Assembly: GCA_001599815.1 (NCBI GenBank)
Contig: BCIA01000001.1
Coordinates: forward strand, 686,934-750,933
Reading direction: 5' to 3'
DNA length: 64,000 nt
Source: Furcasterigmium furcatum
Lineage: Eukaryota; Ascomycota; Sordariomycetes; Glomerellales; Plectosphaerellaceae
The notes under the pieces: model-generated
The model's database searches: none
Seen by the model: only the letters and a program-made list of their open reading frames with translations
What the model was told of the DNA's origin: nothing
Translations under genes and position numbers: made by a program
In this document: piece by piece, positions 57,845 to 64,000 of the stretch
How positions within the stretch are numbered: the stretch's first letter is position 1
Layout: each line of letters opens with the position of its first letter

Positions 57845-60756
57845 ATGCATCCAGCAGAGCGCCTGGCCTGCGGTGCCAGCAACAACCATATTAATGGGGA
57901 AGTAGATGGGAGCGATGAAGGAGAGCTGGATTATACAGGTGAGTCGGTGCATTCAGGAAGCAGTGGTATCAAGTAACTACTGCTTGTGAGGAGCCCCCCA
58001 AGGCGCACTGGTGAGGACAACCTTGAACAAGCTGACTCGGCATGTGACTACCTGCAGAGGAGGGAGGGGGCGGTGCGCAGCTCAAATCACCCTGCTCCAG
58101 CTTCTACAAGGCCGTCGACATCAATATAGAGGACGGTGACATCGAGTACATCATAGCCACCGAGGACCTGCCTCGGGAAGAAACATCTCATCTCGAGAAC
58201 GAGAACCGTGGCCAAGAGCCTCTCGAAGCGGCTGGTCGAGATACGGGGCAACCAACGGTCAGCGGTAAGTGACTAAAAGATGTATCTTATTTATCCCAGA
58301 GGCGTTGGCGATTTCTTCCCTGGCAACTCGGCACCTCAGGTACGCGGAGGCAGCACCTTGGTTGAAGTAGGTAAACAAGACTCACCGAGGTGGTCACAGC
58401 AAAAGTCGCCAGCGCGTTCCTTCCCCATTCACTCGACTCAACTCAACCCGGACGGGACCCCAAGGCTAACATAACACGCCGTTTCTGAGGCCGTGAGCCC
58501 GGTAAACTGCCGCAAACACGCTCCCGAGTTCAACGCTGGCTGGATGCACTCGACGGCGACCACTTCGAGGACCCTGACCTGGCCGGTCCCTTTCCTCCCA
58601 GCCCACGCGCGCTGCCCGAGTTCGTTTCAAGCTTGCCGAGTTTCTCAAAATCCCCAGTAGCAGCCCCTTCTCGGATTGCTCAAGTCTGCTGCAAACCTGA
58701 ACACGAACCCCCTTCATCGCCGCCTCATCTCACCATCCAGGCGTTCGACCAGGACGTCGCCATCCTCGCACATCAACACAGCACCTCTCCGGAGGCCATC
58801 CCAATGAACAGCAACAAGAAAGTCCTGCGCCAGAGAAAGAGCCGAAGTCTGGGCAGCAGCCGTGGAAGATCACCTAGTCCCATTCGCGGCTCCTTCGTCT
58901 CAGTCTCACCAAGAACCCGCTCGCTCTCGCCGCACAAGCGTCTCGACCGCCAGTCCGTCCACATCAACATGAATCTGACGGAATCCCAAATGGACAGAAT
59001 CACCGACGCGTACGCACTCTTCCCGCCTGCTCGCCCGTTTGCTTTGCTGACCCTTTCCCTCCGACCAGATTCTCCTCCCACGTCGGCAGCCCTACCAGAG
59101 GGAGGACCAGCCACGCGGATCGACGTTCCTCTCGTGCAACCCAGTCTAGCGCTGCCACCAGCGCAAGGCACATCGACAGAGCCCACCATGCATCCAGGTC
59201 TCAGGTTCGCTCGCCCAACGACCCGGCAACCCTCGACCAGGTCGTGGAGAACGGAGAAACCAGCTCGCAGCGAAAGCGGAAGAGCCTCCGCGGATCCCCA
59301 TTCGATTCCATGCCCCGATACCACCCCCCCGAGGAAGTGCCATCTTCGAGCGCAGCCACGCTGGCTCAGCGCCGGCAGCAAGAAACTCCGTCCTATATCG
59401 ATGTCGATGATGCGCGGAAGTTCGGCACCTTCGTCCATCGTTCCAGCAAGTGTCCAGTGTCTACCCACCCCCTGCAGTATGAGAGTACCGATGGCTCACC
59501 TCTCCAAGACGATATCTCTTCTATCTACTCCCAGGACGCGGCTGACCGATCAATGGTTCGCCCGTACATAAGGGGTGATACGGTGTCACAGAAGATCGAC
59601 AACGTCGTTCAATCGTACAGCGTATGGAAAGTGCCGATAGGATCATCAGTGATGCCGGCGCCCTCGATGAGCCCAGCTCGCGGCAGCAGCCCTGTTCGTG
59701 AACCCAGCCCATCCCGTCGGCCAGAGGTCATGACCAGGACGGACGCCCTGAAGCACTCCGAAGGTAGGAACGCGACCTATTCACCCCTCATGACCTATTT
59801 CGCCTTTGAAGGTCTGCCGGTTCAGAAGAAGACCATGATCGGAGACCAGGGCTGGCTGGATCGCCCTGGTGTTAACCAAGTCAACCACACCCCCGACCAG
59901 AGCAAGAAGGACTTCTCACCCAAGAAGCCGGGTCTCCTGGATAGCATCAAAAAGATGGCCAAGGACATGGTGTGTAGACCAACCCTCCGCTCCATGACCA
60001 AGTGACTGACGTTGAAGATAGACCGAGAGCAAAAGCACTCGCCGTTCGCGCGAGCCAGAGAAGCCCCAGAAGACGCCTAAGATGACCATCTCGCTCGATC
60101 CCCGAGAGCAGAGTCTCCTGTACTGTGAGCTGGAGTTCCACGTCAGCAACGCCCTGCACACGTACATCACCAACGAGCTCAACCATGGACGCCTCGATCC
60201 CAACAAGCTCAAGAAAGTCGCGGACGGCTGGAACCACAAGGGCCGCCCCAAGGTGGTCGGCTTCCGCTACGACCTCGAGACTCAGCTGAACCTCGTCGAT
60301 CTTCACATCGAGGACTTCCGCTTCTTCGGCCGTCGCCAGGGCAATCCCGTGGAGATCTCCGGCCTCCTCCATGCCATGAAAGTCAACTCTCGCGCCATGC
60401 GAGTCCGTACCTTCTGCCAGCCCGACCCAGTCATTGCCAAGCAGCTCGTCGACTCGCAGTCCCTCTTCAACACCCTCGGCTGCTCCGACGGCCAACAGGT
60501 CTCGCTGGCGGAAATTGCTCAGTTTTTCAAGGTCATCGTCGAGAGGGAGAGGCATTACAGGGATCGACTCAGCCGCACCCCGGGCGGCGGAAAGCACTCT
60601 TCTCGAGTGCAGGATGCTCATCCTGGTCAGCGCTGGGAGCCGCAGCCTGGAGACGATTCAGTCCCCCAAGGCGCGTTCGACGTCTATGGCAGCATCACGA
60701 AGGGCGATGAAGGAAAGGAGCAGCAGGGCGGCCGCTTGACTCGCTACTCGGATTGA
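57845..60756 (+). CDS. Unrecognised 818-aa protein, conserved-looking C-terminal domain
   Basis: Proposed exons 57845..57938, 58058..58264, 58490..59009, 59069..59969 and 60022..60756. The start MHPAERLACGASNNHI leads into an acidic stretch and AVDINIEDGDIEYIIATEDLP. Exon 3 has RSRVQRWLDALDGDHFEDPDL and a basic Ser/Arg segment (RQRKSRSLGSSRGRSPSPIRG). Exon 4 is Ser/Pro/Arg-rich, with DSIKKMAKDM at its end. The C-terminal part is well ordered: EQSLLYCELEFHVSNALHTY, VADGWNHKGRPKVVGFRYDL, LHIEDFRFFGRRQGNPVEIS and MRVRTFCQPDP. I do not know the function; nuclear localisation is only suggested by the basic regions. Intron 2 is long (225 bp) with a TGAG acceptor, so a missed small exon is possible. 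An in-frame 48-nt stretch (59764-59811) has GTAGGA...GAAG ends and may be an optional intron, giving 802 aa. Confidence 0.75.
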
Positions 60757-61166
60757 GTTGCCCCCCTCGTATTTTGTAGAGTAGAATGTATGCAGAAGTC
60801 ATGCATCCATAAACCCTCATCACTGCGTTGTGCTATGGTGAAATGCGCCTGTCAATAAACGGTGATGGTTGCCCTCCCTGTATGCGATCCGGGAAGCTTG
60901 TTAGTATGAAAGATGAAAGTCCCAGGAAAGACACAATCGACCTGCCTGCGAATTAACCCACAGGAAACCGAGGTGGCCTCGTTCCTCGCATCAGATACTC
61001 GAGGTGACCTCTTCCTTTACTTGACAGAATCAAGGCGAACTCTGTATTTTCGTTGAGAAACATGAGGAGAGCTCTGGATGATATGACACTTGTTCATACA
61101 GACCCACACCAAGTTTGAGTGACGTGGGATATATTTTGCAGGGTCATCATACATTGTTAAGTAACC
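60757..61166. other. Intergenic region
   Basis: About 410 bp downstream of the 818-aa gene. An aataaa-like stretch (caataaacgg, about 60854) may be its polyadenylation signal. Nothing else is supported. Confidence 0.55.
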
Positions 61167-62937
61167 TCAATCCAGGCCAAACCAATTGTATCCGTGAACA
61201 GGCTGTTTACAGTAGGGTGATCGTCGAGGAGCCGATGACGGTGAACCTGGTCCAGGTAATGCAGGCAGCTCTGCGTCGAGTCCGAACCAGTCGTGTGCTG
61301 GCCGAGCAGACACTTTTCGAGTATCCCTGGCGACTGCCTCGCCCCTCATAAGTCTCCCCCGCAAGCCAGCAGATACAGGCTGACAGCTGATCTTCGAGTC
61401 TGTATGCCCTGGCCCCATCGGATCCCATTCGAAATCACGGCCGCCGTCAAAACCGAGCTGCGGTGTAAAAGGGCCTCGAAATACCCACCTCGAGTCCAAC
61501 ACACCTGGGTCTGTCATCCCCGCCCCGGTCAACGTGGCCACCGAGTCTGCCGTTGGCATGAGGTTGCTAGCCATGGATCGAGGGACCGGCTCATTGTTTT
61601 CGATAAGAGCGAACTTTCGAGCGAAGATCGGGTGCGGAATGATATGTCCTTCTGGGAGGGACGCCAGGCGCACAACTGACGAAACAGGCAAAGGCGGTTT
61701 CTCCGATGAGCTGTCACGACACCCAACTCGTCTTTTGTTCACGGATCCAGCCAATACGTGACTGCAGCGCCGAAAATGTCGAATGTCGCATGAACGGCGG
61801 ATCAGACCGAGGAGGAAATTCGAAATTCGTGCTGAGGACTGTCTCTTCACATGCTTATTGATGCTGCCTGGAACATTGCCAACCACGACTTTTCGCTGGT
61901 CCGGGGATGGCGGGATGAACTCCTTCTCTTGGACGAATTTTCCAATGTGGGAAGCTTCCATGTTCCACTGCACTTGATGGCACTGTCGTGGGCTGGCTGT
62001 TCGAAATATTGATGTCCCACCACCTCTTGTCGAGACATACATGGTATGCTCGATCGCCCACGCCTTGCGGTTCTTTATGCAGCTCGGTTCCTTCGACCCT
62101 CGTCGGCTGCAAGGAGCGTAGTCTGACAGCCTGATAGGGTAGCGCGAGGGGTGCGTCTCCCTCCACCTTACGAGACTGGAGCTCGGCTTGATAGACGAGG
62201 TGACAGTAGTGAGGTGCGGAACATGTGGTAGTTCCAAGTCGGCCTGCGAATATCAGGTCAGAAAGTCCGTTCATGATCATTGGGAGCCCCGGAACGACTC
62301 ACGTGGCGGTTCATGTGATCGTGCCTCCATCTCTGAAAACCGGCACCAGCATCATCGGAGTGTGGGCAGTCAATTTCGATGAGCTCGTAAAGCACCCCCC
62401 CAGCAACTCCGAGGCCTTGGTCGCCCAGATGATCACGGAGGATGAGGAACACCTGTTAAGAGGAGTGCGTCGTCAGATAAGCCAAGGGAGTTGGTCGTGG
62501 ATAAACACATACTACTTGTATGCCATCCCTGTACTGGTAGTTCCGTGGCACATGAGCGCAATATCGCACCAGAATATTTCGGCATCCTATGAGGGTTAGC
62601 CGAGAGTGGCTGCGTGCATGCTTGGAGCCACCGACTCTCTTCCACTACCAAATCGTACAAAGTGTCGCGCGGCGGGGCCGGACTGACGCCGGAGCGGGCT
62701 GCCGGGTTCTGCGGATGGACCCTTGCCCTCCCGGCCAAGCTGGGCCAACCATTTGAGGGTCTCTGGGTATCGAACGAGTTCGACTGAGGAAATTCGACCA
62801 TGTCTAGCGATGAACGTAAGGGTCATGCCGGTTACGTCTGGTCTGCCGGTTGAGCACTGCGGGGAAGCGATAAGCCGATATACGAGCCAACCACTTGGTG
62901 AATATGTGTCGGTCTCTGCGTGCTGAGGGCGTGGCAT
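61167..62937 (-). CDS. Candidate four-exon orphan gene, unknown function
   Basis: Low-confidence model (minus strand): 62937..62649, 62586..62516, 62452..62303, 62243..61167, giving 528 aa without internal stops. Three introns of 62, 63 and 59 bp each have a GT donor, an AG acceptor and a good branch site (gctaac, ctgac, ctgac) at normal spacing, and the phases agree. Exon 1 contains GMTLTFIARHGRISSVELVR and exon 2 ILVRYCAHVPRNYQYRDGIQ. Exon 3 has VFLILRDHLGDQGLGVAGG. The last exon ends with two WFGLD peptides, the second at the stop. No domain is recognised. Codon bias is weaker than in neighbouring conserved genes, and the opposite strand has a 124-aa frame over 62225-62599. It may be a lineage-specific gene or a chance frame. 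Confidence 0.35.
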
Positions 62938-63931
62938 CGTGGTCTGCCCAAGACACGTGTGCGATGAGAAGGTAGTCAGCGGGCGTCGCGATGGGAACCG
63001 GACTTCGATGGAAGGCAGGTACCTAGGTTAGTAGCTAGGGACTGGGAGACTGCGAGGAAGCCGCCAGGCAAACGCAGATTTCCATGCCATAGTACCTACC
63101 TAGGTACCTACCTACCTATAGCATTGCGGGTTGGATCTGCCGAGTCTGGGAAGCAGCAACCAAGTAGCCCCTGTCTTTCACCCGTCAGTAGGTAGGTACG
63201 TACCTACCTTACCTGGGGTACTATACCTAGGTACCTTACCTAGGGAGGTAGCCGAAGCCCATTCCGCGAACATGAAGCCATCACCGGCTGCTAGCTACGG
63301 GAGGCCCATGGGTTTTCGCATCGGCATAGACCTTTGGCAAATACAGACAAGGAGAGGCTCGCCTCAGGTGCTCTGCGGTTCGGAGCGGAACGCCGAGGCC
63401 AGGGCATATCCACAGTCTCGGGGTGCGCTAAACCGCAAACGAGAATAGGCCGCAGCCACACCCAATTGACAGAGGACTGGGCGAGCGAGGGCCCCGGATC
63501 GGCCCCAGTCTTCATTCCCGACTCGATCTCCCGGCGTGGAGTCCCGACTTCCGCACTTCTCGCTACTCCTCACTCGTCATTGCCGTCTCCAAATGCCTTG
63601 CATCCCGTCCCCTCACGTAGCTCTCTGGCAAGGGCCAGCCAGCCCCCGTTGCCCGTCTCCATTGGGTGCGACGGCCGGCTGACAAGTACCGACCTGACTA
63701 CCCGATCGCCTGTTCCAGCGGCAACACTGTCCTTCAGGCTGACTTATTTCTCGGCTCAACCTCCAAGAGGCCCCTCCACAGCCCACCGAATATATGAAGC
63801 CTTGTGCCGCAATTGTGGTGCCCGTCTCGTCGTGATATCGCCATTACCTATTCACACTCGCTGATTCGTGCCATCTGAACCGTCCGAGATCACCTTGACC
63901 TTGACTGGCGATCACGATCCCCCGTCTGCCC
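62938..63931. other. Intergenic region with a palindromic repeat cluster
   Basis: About 1 kb. The left half holds the CCTAGGTA cluster listed separately. The right half has CT-rich stretches suggestive of a promoter for the gene at the window edge. No gene is supported inside. Confidence 0.55.
63016..63250. repeat. Cluster of palindromic TACCTAGGTA-type motifs
   Basis: Several overlapping copies of ggtacctaggt, tacctacctaggtacctacc and gtaggtaggtacgtacctac lie within about 235 bp. They are built from the 4-mers GGTA, TACC and CTAG and are strongly self-complementary. A smaller related stretch lies at 51711-51730. Function is unknown. Confidence 0.75.
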
Positions 63932-64000
63932 ATGGACTTCTTGAAGTGGCTGAATCCACGCCATCTGTTCCCCAAGTCTGATAATTCCGAAATGTCCGCA
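63932..64000 (+). CDS. Possible gene start at the window edge (23 codons)
   Basis: An ATG in good context (gcccATGG) opens a frame MDFLKWLNPRHLFPKSDNSE that runs to the last base of the window. The upstream region is pyrimidine-rich, as in fungal promoters. Too short to assign; it could also be chance. Confidence 0.4.
   Translation, partial: MDFLKWLNPRHLFPKSDNSEMSA

Noticed and set aside
58295..58337. Extra mini-exon inside intron 2 of the 818-aa gene
   Set aside because: The CAG...GTACGC-bounded stretch is open but its phase does not fit the next exon.
62225..62599. Plus-strand 124-aa frame opposite the candidate orphan gene
   Set aside because: It looks moderately coding-like, but has no supporting exons; the minus strand has three consistent introns in the same stretch. 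Left open as an alternative.

Overview
This is nuclear DNA of a filamentous ascomycete, most likely a Sordariomycete. Genes are split by short introns (about 48-70 bp, GT-AG, with CTAAC/CTGAC-type branch sites). The set includes the fused pentafunctional AROM enzyme, a divergent H3/H4 histone pair, and a TYW4 enzyme fused to a JmjC domain. An AT-rich block of decayed retroelements with C-to-T type damage looks like repeat-induced point mutation (RIP). I cannot name the species.

Layout. 1-7430 is an AT-rich transposon block. It holds the 3' part of a Ty1/copia element with a still-open pol frame, an LTR-like end with odd tandem repeats, a mutated Ty3/gypsy reverse transcriptase on the minus strand, and decayed repeats. 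The rest is gene-bearing, GC-rich DNA. In order: AROM (+), an Rpn4-like C2H2 factor (-), a 5-kb stretch with no supported gene, histone H4 (-) and H3 (+), splicing factor PRP3 (-), RNA polymerase I subunit RPA190 (+), a three-finger C2H2 factor (-), the TFIIH/NER helicase RAD3/XPD (+), a DDHD-domain phospholipase (-), dual-specificity phosphatase PPS1 (+), autophagy PROPPIN ATG18 (-), wybutosine synthase PPM2/TYW4 with JmjC (+), a glycine-zipper protein of unknown role (+), an unrecognised 818-aa protein (+), a weak candidate four-exon gene (-), and the first 23 codons of a possible gene at the right edge.

Most genes are conserved housekeeping genes: aromatic amino acids, chromatin, splicing, rRNA transcription, repair, lipid turnover, autophagy and tRNA modification. 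They do not form a pathway cluster. Three pairs are divergent and share an upstream region: H4/H3, PRP3/RPA190 and ATG18/TYW4. Exon structures were built by hand from frame continuity, splice signals and family knowledge. Every recognised multi-exon model closes in frame to a length normal for its family.

The most notable observations are a 17-18 bp motif repeated in mirror image about 330 bp from the H3 and H4 start codons, a phosphatase-like loop in PPS1 that lacks the catalytic arginine, a GC-rich 20-bp tandem array inside an AT-rich LTR, required AAG 3' splice sites, and a candidate orphan gene with a repeated WFGLD peptide encoded by different codons. No convincing new defence system, biosynthetic cluster, CRISPR array or RNA gene was seen.
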